Assembly: GCF_004328625.1 (NCBI RefSeq)
Contig: NZ_CP032229.1
Coordinates: forward strand, 496,001 to 560,000
Reading direction: 5' to 3'
Length of the DNA: 64,000 nt
DNA from: Streptomyces seoulensis
Lineage (GTDB): Bacteria > Actinomycetota > Actinomycetes > Streptomycetales > Streptomycetaceae
Shown here one piece after another: positions 1 through 8,106 of this stretch (within the stretch, counting starts at the first letter, position 1; each line of letters starts with the position of its first letter). The notes under the pieces were generated by a model. The model searched no databases. It was given only the letters and a program-made list of their open reading frames with translations, and was not told where the DNA came from. The translations under genes and the position numbers were made by a program.

Positions 1-48
1 GCGGACGGCACCGTCCACGTGGTCGACGTAGACGAGGACTTCAGCCAT
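1..48 (-). CDS. etfA: Electron transfer flavoprotein alpha subunit, N-terminal fragment
   Basis: Only the first 16 codons lie in the window, reading MAEVLVYVDHVDGAVR. This is the usual beginning of EtfA (a short strand ending in V-Y-V followed by an acidic loop). An ATG at 48-46 is preceded by GGAGAG with seven bases of spacing. It follows etfB by 54 bases on the same strand, the standard etfB-etfA order. EtfA would bind the FAD that passes electrons from acyl-CoA dehydrogenases to the respiratory chain. The identification rests mainly on context because the fragment is so short. Confidence 0.85.
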   Translation of the reverse strand, partial: MAEVLVYVDHVDGAVR

Positions 49-102
49 GGGATTGCTCTCCTGCGTAACGAAGTTGAGGGGCGGTCGGCGGGGTGCGGGT
101 CC

Positions 103-888
103 TTAGATGAACTTCTGGCCCGCGAGGTACTCGGCGAGCTGCTTGCCGCCCTCGCCCTCGTCCTTGACGATCGTGCCCGCGGTGCGCGCCGGGCGCTCGG
201 TCGCGGTCTCGACCTTGGTCCACGCGCCCTCGAGGCCGACCTCCTCCGCCTCGATGTCGAGGTCGGACAGGTCCCAGGACTCCACCGGCTTCTTCTTGGC
301 CGCCATGATGCCCTTGAACGAGGGGTAACGCGCCTCGCCCGACTGGTCCGTCACGGAGATCACGGCCGGCAGCGAAGCCTCCAGCTGCTCGGAGGCGGCG
401 TCGCCGTCACGGCGGCCCTTGACGGTGCCGTCCTCGACCGAGACCTCGGACAGCAGCGTCACCTGCGGCACACCGAGACGCTCGGCGACCAGCGCCGGGA
501 CGACACCCATGGTGCCGTCGGTGGAGGCCATGCCGGAGATCACCAGGTCGAAGCCGGCCTTCTCGATGGCCTTGGCCAGCACCAGCGAGGTGCCCAGCGC
601 GTCCGTGCCGTGCAGGTCGTCGTCCTCGACGTGGATCGCCTTGTCGGCACCCATCGAGAGCGCCTTGCGCAGCGCGTCCTTCGCGTCCTCGGGGCCGACG
701 GTCAGCACGGTGACCTCGGCGTCGTCCGCCTCGTCCGCGATCTGAAGAGCCTGCTCCACCGCGTACTCGTCGAGTTCGGAGAGCAGACCGTCCACGTCGT
801 CGCGGTCGACGGTCAGGTCATCGGCGAAGTGCCGGTCGCCAGTGGCGTCGGGCACGTACTTCACAGTGACAACGATCCTCAAGCTCAC
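103..888 (-). CDS. etfB: Electron transfer flavoprotein beta subunit
   Basis: A 261-residue protein of the usual EtfB length, beginning MSLRIVVTVKYVPD. It contains an AMP-binding alpha/beta fold and, near residues 155-180, the family signature VKGRRDGD...LEASLPAVISVTD (basic-acidic stretch followed by P-A-V-I-S). EtfB forms a heterodimer with EtfA and carries electrons from acyl-CoA and amino-acid dehydrogenases to the quinone pool. It is co-oriented with etfA 54 bases downstream, so the two are presumably one transcript. The C-terminus ends in the typical hydrophobic LAEYLAGQKFI. No oddity is seen. Confidence 0.96.
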   Translation of the reverse strand: MSLRIVVTVKYVPDATGDRHFADDLTVDRDDVDGLLSELDEYAVEQALQIADEADDAEVTVLTVGPEDAKDALRKALSMGADKAIHVEDDDLHGTDALGTSLVLAKAIEKAGFDLVISGMASTDGTMGVVPALVAERLGVPQVTLLSEVSVEDGTVKGRRDGDAASEQLEASLPAVISVTDQSGEARYPSFKGIMAAKKKPVESWDLSDLDIEAEEVGLEGAWTKVETATERPARTAGTIVKDEGEGGKQLAEYLAGQKFI

Positions 889-996
889 GCCGGCTCTCCT
901 ACTGCATCGTCTTTTCCGGGCTGCCTCTTGAAGTGCAGCATAGGCGCCTCAAGCGGCTGATCCCGCTCGGGGCGTCGGTGCGCTCCGACCGAAATA

Positions 997-1010
997 TTAC
1001 TCACCAGTAC
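997..1010. promoter_or_regulatory. Candidate operator upstream of etfB
   Basis: TTACT-CACC-AGTAC is an imperfect inverted repeat (TACT/AGTA arms, four-base spacer) about 110 bases upstream of the etfB start, in an otherwise GC-rich spacer. Short TACT/AGTA dyads are the sort of site bound by TetR-type regulators of acyl-CoA metabolism, but the match is short and could be chance. Confidence 0.22.
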
Positions 1011-1109
1011 ATCCAGTTCATGCCCGCTAAGCAAGCGCTTTGAACTGTGACCTTCGCAACGCAGCGTAACCGGAACTCGACGGCACCGCGGAGCCGGGGC
1101 CCAACCCGC

Positions 1110-1619
1110 TCAGTCCCGCAGGGCGTTGAAGCGTCCCTGGTGATAGAGCAGCGGGCGGCCGTCGCCGGAGGGATCGCCGAGCAGCACTTCGGCGAGCACG
1201 ATCCGGTGGTCCCCGGCCGGTACCCGGCCCACGATCCGGCACACCAGCCAGGCGAGCACGTCGTCCAGCACGGGCACGCCCCCGGGCCCCTCGCGCCACG
1301 CGGTGGACGCCCCGAAACGGTCGGCGCCGCTGCGGGCGAAGGTGGCCGCCAGCTCGCTCTGGTGCTCGGCGAGCAGGTGCACGCCGACGTGGTCGGTGCG
1401 CTCGATGGCAGGCCAGCTCGACCCGCCGGTGCCTATGCCGAAGGAGATCATCGGGGGCTCGGCGGAGACGGAGCTGAGCGAGGTGGCGGTGAAGCCGACC
1501 GGGCCGTGCTCGCCGCGCGCGGTGATCACCGCGACACCGGCCGCGTGCCGGCGGAAGACGGAACGCAGCAGGTCCGGAGAGGCGGGCTGCCGGGAACCGA
1601 GGCCGTAAGTGGCCGTCAT
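1110..1619 (-). CDS. Flavin reductase family protein
   Basis: A 169-residue single-domain protein of the HpaC/flavin-reductase FMN-binding barrel family. The N-terminal part has the typical FRRHAAGVAVITA strand, followed by G-F-T-A-T-S-L-S-S-V-S near residues 42-52, which forms the FMN phosphate loop, and a C-terminal region with G-D-H-R-I-V-L-A-E-V, where the conserved GDH motif sits. Such enzymes reduce free FMN or FAD with NAD(P)H, usually to supply a two-component monooxygenase. No partner oxygenase is adjacent; the ssu monooxygenase in this window is 46 kb away. Downstream of the thioredoxin-like gene on the same strand, separated by about 195 bases. Confidence 0.85.
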   Translation of the reverse strand: MTATYGLGSRQPASPDLLRSVFRRHAAGVAVITARGEHGPVGFTATSLSSVSAEPPMISFGIGTGGSSWPAIERTDHVGVHLLAEHQSELAATFARSGADRFGASTAWREGPGGVPVLDDVLAWLVCRIVGRVPAGDHRIVLAEVLLGDPSGDGRPLLYHQGRFNALRD

Positions 1620-1814
1620 GAGGTCGTCCTTCTGCTGACGGGGGCGAGCTGGTGGGGTCCGGTGCTGTTCAACGGCCCCGGCAGCGGGCGCTCCCGAGGC
1701 GGGCCGGGCCGCGGGCGGCGGCCGGTCCGGCGAGAAGGTGTTCGATCGGCACCGGGCCAGGCTGACGACCGACGGCGGGCGCAGTCAAGTCGCCGCCGGT
1801 GCGCCCGGGAGCGC

Positions 1815-2303
1815 TCAGCCATCGTGCCGCCCCCGCACGGCCTCGCCCAGCGCGGCGATGACATCGGCCCTGCGCGGCTGCCCCTGGGCCCGCCGCACGA
1901 CCGCGCCGCCGGCGTCGAGGACGAGCACGGTGGGGGTCTTCAGGATGCCGAGTTCGCGGACGAGCTCCAGCCGGGCCTCCGCGTCGATCTCGACATGGGC
2001 GACACCGGGCACCATCCGGGCGACCTCGGCGAGGGTGCGCCGGGTGGCCCGGCAGGGCGCGCAGAAGGCGGAGGAGAACTGCACGAGGGTGGCCCGCTCC
2101 CCCGGTTCGCCGCCGAGGTCGGCCGCCGTCAGCCGCCGTACGTCGTCCGCCCCGCGCACCTGTGTCCTCCGCCCTGCCGCCACCGCGGCACCGCTCGTCC
2201 GATCCGTCCTCAACACCAGCACATCGAGGGCCGAATGGATTCCCCGCCTCCGAAAGAGTGGGTCGAGGGCGGACGTGACGAGGATCTCGCCGCCACCGGG
2301 CAC
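1815..2303 (-). CDS. Thioredoxin-like protein with CAPC active site
   Basis: A 162-residue protein with a poorly conserved 60-residue N-terminal region and a thioredoxin fold from about residue 68. The motif VQFSSAFCAPCRATRR carries the CxxC redox pair (CAPC), and LGILKTPTVLVLDAGG supplies the cis-proline segment. It has no signal peptide, so it should be a cytoplasmic disulfide oxidoreductase. The start used is a GTG at 2303 with a weak ribosome-binding site; an internal GTG about 26 codons later is possible. It is divergent from the acyltransferase at 2424. Confidence 0.78.
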   Translation of the reverse strand: MPGGGEILVTSALDPLFRRRGIHSALDVLVLRTDRTSGAAVAAGRRTQVRGADDVRRLTAADLGGEPGERATLVQFSSAFCAPCRATRRTLAEVARMVPGVAHVEIDAEARLELVRELGILKTPTVLVLDAGGAVVRRAQGQPRRADVIAALGEAVRGRHDG

Positions 2304-2356
2304 CAGGACTGGTCACCCGCCCGTTCTTGGGGCACGATCTGCGAGAGCCGTAAACC

Positions 2357-2368
2357 TACGGCTCCGTA
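2357..2368. promoter_or_regulatory. Palindrome TACGG-CT-CCGTA upstream of plsC-like gene
   Basis: A perfect five-base inverted repeat with a two-base spacer sits 56 bases upstream of the acyltransferase start, in the short divergent spacer shared with the thioredoxin-like gene. The flanks (AAC-C on the left, AAC-TT on the right) are partly symmetric. Similar TACGG/CCGTA dyads occur upstream of lipid genes in Streptomyces as far as I recall, so a lipid-responsive repressor site is a reasonable guess. Confidence 0.35.
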
Positions 2369-2385
2369 ACTTCCCGCCGGGAGCC

Positions 2386-2411
2386 CCCTTTCCCGAGCAG
2401 AGCAGAAAGGG
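2386..2411 (+). promoter_or_regulatory. 5' UTR hairpin over the plsC-like ribosome-binding site
   Basis: CCCTTTC at 2386-2392 pairs perfectly with GAAAGGG at 2405-2411 across a 12-base loop. The right arm contains the AAAGGGA stretch that would be the Shine-Dalgarno sequence of the gene starting at 2424. If formed in the mRNA it would reduce translation. The stem is only seven pairs. Confidence 0.3.
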
Positions 2412-2423
2412 ACCACCCCGAAC

Positions 2424-3152
2424 ATGGCAGAACTGGTCTACCGTCCCGTCGTCGGTCTCGCCAAGACGATGTTCAAGGTCTGGGACCTCAAGATCGACTG
2501 CCAGGGGTCGGAGAACATCCCGCGTACCGGCGGCGCCGTCCTGGTGAGCAATCACATCAGCTACCTGGACTTCATCTTCAACGGTCTGGCCGCGCTGCCG
2601 CAGAAGCGCCTGGTGCGCTTCATGGCCAAGGAGTCGGTGTTCCGGCACAAGGTGTCGGGTCCGCTGATGCGCGGCATGAAGCACATCCCGGTCGACCGCG
2701 AGCAGGGCGAGACGGCGTACGCGCACGCGCTGGCGTCGCTGCGCGCCGGGGAGATCGTCGGGGTGTTCCCCGAGGCGACGATCTCGCAGTCCTTCACGCT
2801 GAAGGGCTTCAAGTCCGGTGCCGCGCGCCTGGCGCAGGAGGCGGGCGTCCCGCTGGTGCCGATGGCGCTGTGGGGCACCCAGCGGCTGTGGACCAAGGGC
2901 CAGCCGCGCAACTTCAAGCGCAGCCACACCCCGGTCACCATGCGGGTCGGCGAGGCGCTGGAGGCGTCGCGCGAGCAGTACGCGGGCGCGATCACCCGCC
3001 GGCTGCGTGAGCGCGTCCAGGAGCTGCTGGACGCGGCCCAGCGTGCCTACCCGGCCCGCCCGAGGGGCGCCGAGGACTCCTGGTGGCTCCCCGCCCACCT
3101 GGGCGGCACGGCCCCGACGAACGAGCAGCTGCGCGCGGCCGAGGCCCACTGA
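2424..3152 (+). CDS. 1-acyl-sn-glycerol-3-phosphate acyltransferase family protein
   Basis: A 242-residue PlsC/LPLAT-family enzyme. The catalytic HX4D motif is NHISYLD (His44, Asp49), and the phosphate-binding block is GVFPEATIS (about residues 113-121), where Ala replaces the more usual Gly of FPEGTR. It likely transfers an acyl group to the sn-2 position of lysophosphatidate or a related lysolipid at the membrane. The C-terminal 45 residues are a Streptomyces-type tail rich in Ala and Pro. An AAAGGGA ribosome-binding site lies about 12 bases upstream of ATG. It is a single-gene unit closed by a strong hairpin. Confidence 0.9.
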   Translation: MAELVYRPVVGLAKTMFKVWDLKIDCQGSENIPRTGGAVLVSNHISYLDFIFNGLAALPQKRLVRFMAKESVFRHKVSGPLMRGMKHIPVDREQGETAYAHALASLRAGEIVGVFPEATISQSFTLKGFKSGAARLAQEAGVPLVPMALWGTQRLWTKGQPRNFKRSHTPVTMRVGEALEASREQYAGAITRRLRERVQELLDAAQRAYPARPRGAEDSWWLPAHLGGTAPTNEQLRAAEAH

Positions 3153-3159
3153 GACGACG

Positions 3160-3197
3160 ACGGCCCGGCCGGACGGTTCCCCGTCCGGCCGGGCCGT
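3160..3197. terminator. Bidirectional terminator hairpin
   Basis: A perfect 17-base-pair stem (arms 3160-3176 and 3181-3197) with a TTCC loop lies between the convergent acyltransferase and threonine aldolase genes. It can serve both strands. Confidence 0.85.
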
Positions 3198-3218
3198 TCG
3201 CGTGTCCCGAGGAGGCCC

Positions 3219-4289
3219 TCAGCGGGCCATCTCCTCCTTGAGCGCCGCCACGAAGGTGTCGACGTCGTCCTCGGTGGTGTCGAAGCCGCACATCCAGCGG
3301 ACGTCACCGGCCGCCTCGTCCCAGAAGTAGAAGCGGAACCGCTTCTGCAGCCGGACGCTCACGTCGTGCGGGAGCCGGGCGAAGACGCCGTTGGCCTGCA
3401 CCGGGTGCAGGATCTCCACGCCGTGCACCGCGCGGACGCCCTCGGCGAGCCGCTGGGCCATCTCGTTGGCGTGCCGGGCGTTGCGCAGCCAGAGGTCCTT
3501 GGCGTACAGGGCCTCCAACTGCACGGAGACGAAGCGCATCTTGGACGCGAGCTGCATGGACAGCTTGCGCAGGTGCTTCATGTGGGAGACGGCGTCCTGG
3601 TTGATGACCACGACCGCCTCGCCGAACAGGGCACCGTTCTTCGTCCCGCCCAGCGACAGGATGTCGACGCCGACCGCGTTGGTGAACGCCCGCATGGGGA
3701 CGTTCAGGGAGGCGGCGGCGTTGGATATCCGGGAGCCGTCCAGGTGCACCTTCATGCCGTGCGCGTGGGCGTGTTCGCAGATCGCGCGGATCTCGTCGGG
3801 CGTGTAGAGGGTGCCCAGCTCGGTGGACTGGGTGATCGAGACGACCTGGGGCATCGCCCGGTGCTCGTCGTCCCAGCCGAACGCCTGCCGGTCGATCAGC
3901 TCGGGGGTGAGCTTGCCGTCCGGGGTGGGCACGGTGAGCAGCTTCAGCCCGCCCATCCGCTCGGGCGCGCCACCCTCGTCCACGTTGATGTGCGCGCTCT
4001 CGGCGCAGATCACCGCGCCCCAGCGGTCGGTGACCGCCTGGAGCGCGACCACGTTGGCCCCGGTGCCGTTGAACACCGGGAACGCCTCGGCGGTCGCGCC
4101 GAAGTGGCTGCGGATGATCCGCTGGAGGTTCTCGGTGTACTCGTCCTCGCCGTACGCGACCTGGTGGCCGCCGTTGGCCAGGGCCACGGCGGCGAGCACC
4201 TCGGGGTGCGCCCCGGCGTAGTTGTCGCTGGCGAAACCGCGGACCTGCGGGTCGTGGTGACGACGGGCGTCGGTCCTGGGAGGGTTCAC
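3219..4289 (-). CDS. Low-specificity L-threonine aldolase-type PLP enzyme
   Basis: A 356-residue fold-type I PLP enzyme of the beta-eliminating lyase/threonine aldolase family. It has the N-terminal DNYAGAHPE segment, NGTGANV near residue 75, HLDGSR at 182-187, and the PLP lysine in GGTKNG (Lys217). It would cleave L-threonine or allo-threonine to glycine and acetaldehyde. I chose the GTG at 4289 because its GTGA overlaps the stop codon of the upstream SDR gene (translational coupling) and because the reading frame further upstream has no family similarity. Last gene of the DUF6421-SDR-aldolase unit. Confidence 0.9.
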   Translation of the reverse strand: MNPPRTDARRHHDPQVRGFASDNYAGAHPEVLAAVALANGGHQVAYGEDEYTENLQRIIRSHFGATAEAFPVFNGTGANVVALQAVTDRWGAVICAESAHINVDEGGAPERMGGLKLLTVPTPDGKLTPELIDRQAFGWDDEHRAMPQVVSITQSTELGTLYTPDEIRAICEHAHAHGMKVHLDGSRISNAAASLNVPMRAFTNAVGVDILSLGGTKNGALFGEAVVVINQDAVSHMKHLRKLSMQLASKMRFVSVQLEALYAKDLWLRNARHANEMAQRLAEGVRAVHGVEILHPVQANGVFARLPHDVSVRLQKRFRFYFWDEAAGDVRWMCGFDTTEDDVDTFVAALKEEMAR

Positions 4290-5032
4290 GGCTTCTCGGT
4301 CAGCCACAGACGGTTTCCGTTCACTTCGGCGGCGGGCCTGCCCCAGACGCCCTCGATGGCCTCGGCCAGCTCCTTGACGTCCGTGAAGCCCGCGAACTTC
4401 GCGTTGGGGCGCTCCGCGCGCATCGCGTCGTGCACCAGCGCCTTCACCACCAGGATGGCAGCCGCGGCCTGCGGGCCGTCCTCGCCCCCCGCCTTGCGGA
4501 AGCCGTCGGCCATAGCCAGCGTCCACGCCTCGGCCGCGGCCTTGGCGGCGGAGTACGCGGCGTTGCCCGCGGTCGGCTTGGACGCGCCGGCGGCGCTGAT
4601 CAGCAGGTAACGGCCGCCCCCGGCGCGCTGGAGGGCGTCGTAGAAGGCGAGCGAGGTGTGCTGGACGGTGCGGACGAGCAGTTTCTCCAGCAGGTCCCAG
4701 TCGGCGAGGTCGGTGTCGTCGAACTTGGCGCCGCCGCGCCAGCCGCCGACCAGGTGGACCAGGCCGTCGACGCGGCCGAACTCCTTCTCGATGCCGGCGG
4801 CCCAGGCGCGGGTGGAGTCCAGGTCGAGCAGGTCGACCGTCTCGCCGGTGACCGTGGCGCCGCCGTTGGCGTAGCGGGCCGCGTCCACGGCCTCCGCCAG
4901 CCGGGCGGGGTCGTTGTCCGCGCCGACCACGGTCGCGCCCGCCTCGGCGAGCCTGATCAGGGTGGCCCGTCCCGCCGGTCCGCCCGCACCGGCGACCGCG
5001 ATCACCGCGCCCCGAAGAGCCCCGTTCTGCAT
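4286..5032 (-). CDS. SDR family NAD(P)-dependent oxidoreductase
   Basis: A 248-residue classical short-chain dehydrogenase. The cofactor loop is GAGGPAG (residues 15-21) and the catalytic residues are Ser146, Tyr160 and Lys164 (AAYSAAK). The substrate is unknown. The ATG at 5032 is chosen because the family's first beta strand starts seven residues later. The open frame extends upstream, but that part is the complement of the neighbouring gene. It starts 41 bases after the DUF6421 gene and its TGA overlaps the aldolase GTG by three bases, so the three genes should be co-translated. Confidence 0.9.
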   Translation of the reverse strand: MQNGALRGAVIAVAGAGGPAGRATLIRLAEAGATVVGADNDPARLAEAVDAARYANGGATVTGETVDLLDLDSTRAWAAGIEKEFGRVDGLVHLVGGWRGGAKFDDTDLADWDLLEKLLVRTVQHTSLAFYDALQRAGGGRYLLISAAGASKPTAGNAAYSAAKAAAEAWTLAMADGFRKAGGEDGPQAAAAILVVKALVHDAMRAERPNAKFAGFTDVKELAEAIEGVWGRPAAEVNGNRLWLTEKP

Positions 5033-5073
5033 CGTCTTCCCTTCTCCCACTGCCGTGTCGTCCCGGCGGTCGC

Positions 5074-6471
5074 TCACGCGGCGATCCGCTCGGCGCCGTC
5101 CGCGGTGATGCCCTTGGTCTCGGCGATCACATTCTTCAGCTTCTTGGCCAGCGCCTCGTAGAACATGCTCAGCGGAAACTCGTCCGGGAGCACGTCGTCC
5201 ACCAGCTTGCGCGGCGGCAGGCCGAGGTCGAGGGCGTCGGGGCCCTTGGCCCACTTGGAGCCGGGGTGCGGGGAGAGGTAGGTGGCGACGAGTTCGTACC
5301 CGGCGAACCAGTGCACCAGCTTGGGGCGGTCGATGCCGTCGCGGTAGAGCTGCTCGATGTCGGCGCAGAGCTGGTTGGTGACCTGCGGGGCGCGCTCCCA
5401 GTCGATGGCGAGCTTGTTGTCGGTCCAGCGGACCACGTCGTGCTTGTGCAGGTAGGCGAAGAGGAGCTGGCCGCCGAGCCCGTCGTAGTTGCGGACGCGG
5501 TCGCCGGTGACCGGGAAGCGGAACATCCGGTCGAAGAGCACCGCGTACTGCACGTCACGGGCCTGCGGGACGCCGTCGGCCTCCAGCTTCACGGCCTCCT
5601 TGAAGGCGGTGAGGTCGCAGCGCAGCTCCTCCAGGCCGTACATCCAGAAGGGCTGGCGCTGCTTGATCATGAAGGGGTCGAACGGCAGGTCGCCGTGGCT
5701 GTGGGTGCGGTCGTGGACCATGTCCCAGAGCACGAACGCCTCTTCGCAGCGCTTCTGGTCGTGCACCATCGCGGCGATGTCCTCGGGCAGCTCCAGGCCC
5801 AGGATGCCGACGGCGGCGTCGGTGACCCGGCGGAAGCGGGCGGCCTCGCGGTCGCAGAAGATGCCACCCCAGGAGAAACGTTCCGGCGCCTCACGGACGG
5901 CGATGGTCTCCGGGAAGAGGACGGCGGAGTTGGTGTCGTACCCGGCCGTGAAGTCCTCGAAGGTGATGCCGCAGAACAGCGGGTTGTCGTACCGGGTGCG
6001 CTCCAGCTCGGCCAGCCAGTCCGGCCAGACCATGCGCAGCACGACCGCCTCCAGGTTGCGGTCGGGGTTGCCGTTCTGCGTGTACATCGGGAAGACGACC
6101 AGGTGCTGGAGGCCGTCCGCGCGGTCGGCCGCCGGCTGGAACGCCAGCAGCGAGTCCAGGAAGTCCGGCACCTCGAAGCCGCCCTCGGCCCAGCGGCGCA
6201 GGTCGGCCACCAGCGCGCGGTGGTACTCCGCGTCGTGCGCGACCAGCGGGGAGAGCTGCTCCACGGCGTCCACGACCCGGTCCACGGCCGCCTCCGCCTC
6301 GGCGCGCCCGGGGGCGCCCTCGGCGGTGAAGTCGATCGAGCCGTCCTTCGACTGCCATGGCCGGATCTGCTCCACCGCGGCCTTGAGGACGGGCCACGCC
6401 GGGTGCTCGACCACCCTGGTCAGCGAAGGAAGGTGTCCCTCCGGACCGGCCTGCACAAGAATTTCCGTCAT
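5074..6471 (-). CDS. DUF6421 family protein
   Basis: A 465-residue soluble protein that I recognise as the Streptomyces DUF6421 family. It has no signal peptide or membrane segment. Noticeable conserved-looking blocks are VFPMYTQNGNPDRNLEAVVLRM near residue 125, HDRTHSHGDLPFDPFMIKQ near residue 255 (several histidines and acids that could bind metal) and a C-terminal FAYLHKHDVVRW block. The biochemical role is unknown. It is first in an operon with an SDR and a threonine aldolase, which suggests a small-molecule enzyme. ATG at 6471 is preceded by GGAGG at good spacing. Confidence 0.75.
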   Translation of the reverse strand: MTEILVQAGPEGHLPSLTRVVEHPAWPVLKAAVEQIRPWQSKDGSIDFTAEGAPGRAEAEAAVDRVVDAVEQLSPLVAHDAEYHRALVADLRRWAEGGFEVPDFLDSLLAFQPAADRADGLQHLVVFPMYTQNGNPDRNLEAVVLRMVWPDWLAELERTRYDNPLFCGITFEDFTAGYDTNSAVLFPETIAVREAPERFSWGGIFCDREAARFRRVTDAAVGILGLELPEDIAAMVHDQKRCEEAFVLWDMVHDRTHSHGDLPFDPFMIKQRQPFWMYGLEELRCDLTAFKEAVKLEADGVPQARDVQYAVLFDRMFRFPVTGDRVRNYDGLGGQLLFAYLHKHDVVRWTDNKLAIDWERAPQVTNQLCADIEQLYRDGIDRPKLVHWFAGYELVATYLSPHPGSKWAKGPDALDLGLPPRKLVDDVLPDEFPLSMFYEALAKKLKNVIAETKGITADGAERIAA

Positions 6472-6812
6472 GTCCCATCCTCCACGGGAGAACCTCGCGT
6501 ATGGACACCGTATGCATACCCCGTTTCGCCTAACAAGAGGGGGCTCGGGAAATTATTCTGCGCGGCCGCATGGTCACCGCTGTTTTTGCGGCCTCAAACC
6601 GTGACCGCGCTCACTTTCGCTGCGGGTGCCGAGGCGGTCCGGGAGCGTGACCGGACGTTCCGTTCCGGCCACCGAACCTCCGGTGCCGCGCCGTGCACCA
6701 CGGATCGCCCAGGTGAGGGCATCGCCGTTAGGCTGCGAGCCAGGCGTGCGGACGACGACACTCCGTCCCGTCCGCGAAAGCCGATCCGCCGTCGACGGAA
6801 GCGAGTTGAACC
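6472..6812. other. Divergent intergenic region with GTATGCATAC palindrome
   Basis: A 341-base gene-free spacer between the DUF6421 operon and the GDPD gene. A perfect ten-base palindrome GTATGCATAC lies at 6510-6519, with a second GTATG half at about 6499, roughly 40 bases upstream of the DUF6421 start, where an operator or -10 region would be. A locally AT-rich patch (GGAAATTATTCT) lies at 6548-6560. The rest holds no gene that I can support. Confidence 0.4.
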
Positions 6813-7496
6813 TTGAACTTCCTTACCATCGGGCACCGTGGGGTCATGGGTGTCGAGCCCGAGAACACGCTTCGTTCCTTCGCCGCCGCCGAGCAGGCCG
6901 GGCTGGACCTGATCGAACTCGATCTGCACCTGAGCAAGGACGGTGCGCTGATCGTCATGCACGACGCCTCGGTGGACCGCACCACGGACGGCACCGGGCA
7001 GATCGCCGAGAAGACCCTCGCGGAGCTGCGCGCGCTGGACGCGGGGCGCGGCGAGCGGGTGCCGGTGTTCGAAGAGGTGCTGGACGCGGTCCGGGCGCCG
7101 GTCCAGGCCGAGATCAAGGACGTGGCCGCCGCGAAGGCGCTGGCGGAGGTGATGCTCCGGCGGGACCTCGTCTCCCGCGTGGAGGTCATCTCCTTCCACG
7201 ACGAGGCGCTCGCCGAGATCTCCCGGCTGGTGCCGGGGGTGCGCACCGCGCTGGTGGCCGAGCACTACGGCCCCGAGGTGGTGGCCCGCGCGGTGGCGGT
7301 CGGCGCGGCGACCCTCTGCCTGGACGTCCGCCGGCTGACGCTGGAGGTAGTGGAGAAGGCGCGCGCGGCGGGCCTGAGGGTCTTCGCCTGGGTGGTGAAC
7401 ACCCAGGACGAGCTGCGGCTGGTGCGCGCCCTCCAACTGGACGGCGCGACCACCGACCTGCCGGACATCAAGCGCACGGGCCGCTTCACGGCCTAG
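6813..7496 (+). CDS. Glycerophosphodiester phosphodiesterase
   Basis: A 227-residue GDPD-family TIM barrel. The diagnostic HRG is at residues 8-10, followed by EPENTLRSF, and the metal ligands sit in ELDLHLSKDGALIVMHD (about residues 34-50). It hydrolyses glycerophosphodiesters to glycerol-3-phosphate and an alcohol. There is no signal peptide, so it is the cytoplasmic form. The start is TTG at 6813, required because the first strand FLTIGHRG follows at once; a GGAAG stretch lies about 11 bases upstream. It is convergent with the GNAT gene three bases later. Confidence 0.92.
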   Translation: MNFLTIGHRGVMGVEPENTLRSFAAAEQAGLDLIELDLHLSKDGALIVMHDASVDRTTDGTGQIAEKTLAELRALDAGRGERVPVFEEVLDAVRAPVQAEIKDVAAAKALAEVMLRRDLVSRVEVISFHDEALAEISRLVPGVRTALVAEHYGPEVVARAVAVGAATLCLDVRRLTLEVVEKARAAGLRVFAWVVNTQDELRLVRALQLDGATTDLPDIKRTGRFTA

Positions 7497-7499
7497 GTC

Positions 7500-8036
7500 T
7501 CAGACCAGCGGCTTGACCAGCAGCTCGAAGCAGAGGTCGGGGCGGCGGGGGATGCCGAAGCGCTCATCGCCGTACGGGAACGGGGTCGTCTCACCCGTAC
7601 GGCGGTAGCCCCGGCGCTCGTACCAGCCGATCAGGTCGTCGCGGACCGAGATCACCGTCATGTGCATCTCGGTGACGCCCCAGTCCGCCCGTGCCAGCCG
7701 CTCCGCCTCGGCCAGGACCGCCTTGCCGAGGCCCGCTCCCTGGACGGTGGGGCTGACCGCGAACATGCCGAAGTAGGCGTGCGTACCCCGGTGTTCGAGC
7801 TGGCAGCAGGCGACGATCCGGCCCTCCCGCTCCACCACCAGCAGCCTGCTGTCGGGCGTCTTGATGACCTGGCGCACGCCCTCGGGGTCGGTGCGCTGCC
7901 CGTCCAGGATGTCCGCCTCGGTCGTCCACCCGGCCCGGCTGGCGTCCCCCCGGTACGCCGACTCGACGAGCGCGACGAGGGCGTCCACATCGACGTCGGT
8001 GGCGTCTCGGAACGTCGGTCCGGTGGGGGTCTCCAT
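7500..8036 (-). CDS. GNAT family N-acetyltransferase
   Basis: A 178-residue acetyltransferase. The acetyl-CoA pyrophosphate loop is seen in SPTVQGAGLGKAVL (Q-G-x-G-L-G-K), followed by the helix AEAERLAR and the C-terminal WYERRGYRRTGET strand typical of GNATs. The substrate is unknown. ATG at 8036 is chosen because GGAG stands nine bases upstream and the N-terminus METPTGPTFRDAT matches the first GNAT strand; the frame continues upstream without similarity. It is divergent from the VOC gene with a 70-base spacer. Confidence 0.88.
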   Translation of the reverse strand: METPTGPTFRDATDVDVDALVALVESAYRGDASRAGWTTEADILDGQRTDPEGVRQVIKTPDSRLLVVEREGRIVACCQLEHRGTHAYFGMFAVSPTVQGAGLGKAVLAEAERLARADWGVTEMHMTVISVRDDLIGWYERRGYRRTGETTPFPYGDERFGIPRRPDLCFELLVKPLV

Positions 8037-8092
8037 GGCGGTGTACTCCGATCTGGGGCGCGGCTGAACAGGGACGAGCGTAGCCGGGCGGC

Positions 8093-8098
8093 TAGGCT
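8093..8098 (+). promoter_or_regulatory. Candidate -10 of a leaderless VOC transcript
   Basis: TAGGCT ends eight bases before the ATG at 8107 and no Shine-Dalgarno sequence precedes that ATG. This is the geometry of a leaderless actinobacterial promoter. A match of this kind can occur by chance. Confidence 0.4.
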
Positions 8099-8106
8099 CC
8101 GCTCGC

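Noticed and set aside
1110..1619. The flavin reductase as SsuE for the ssu operon
   Set aside because: It lies 46 kb from ssuD next to etf and thioredoxin genes and belongs to the HpaC-type barrel; there is no evidence linking it to sulfonate use.
4290..4526. N-terminal extension of threonine aldolase
   Set aside because: The extension is the antisense-like frame of the SDR gene; the aldolase family starts near the GTG that overlaps the SDR stop.
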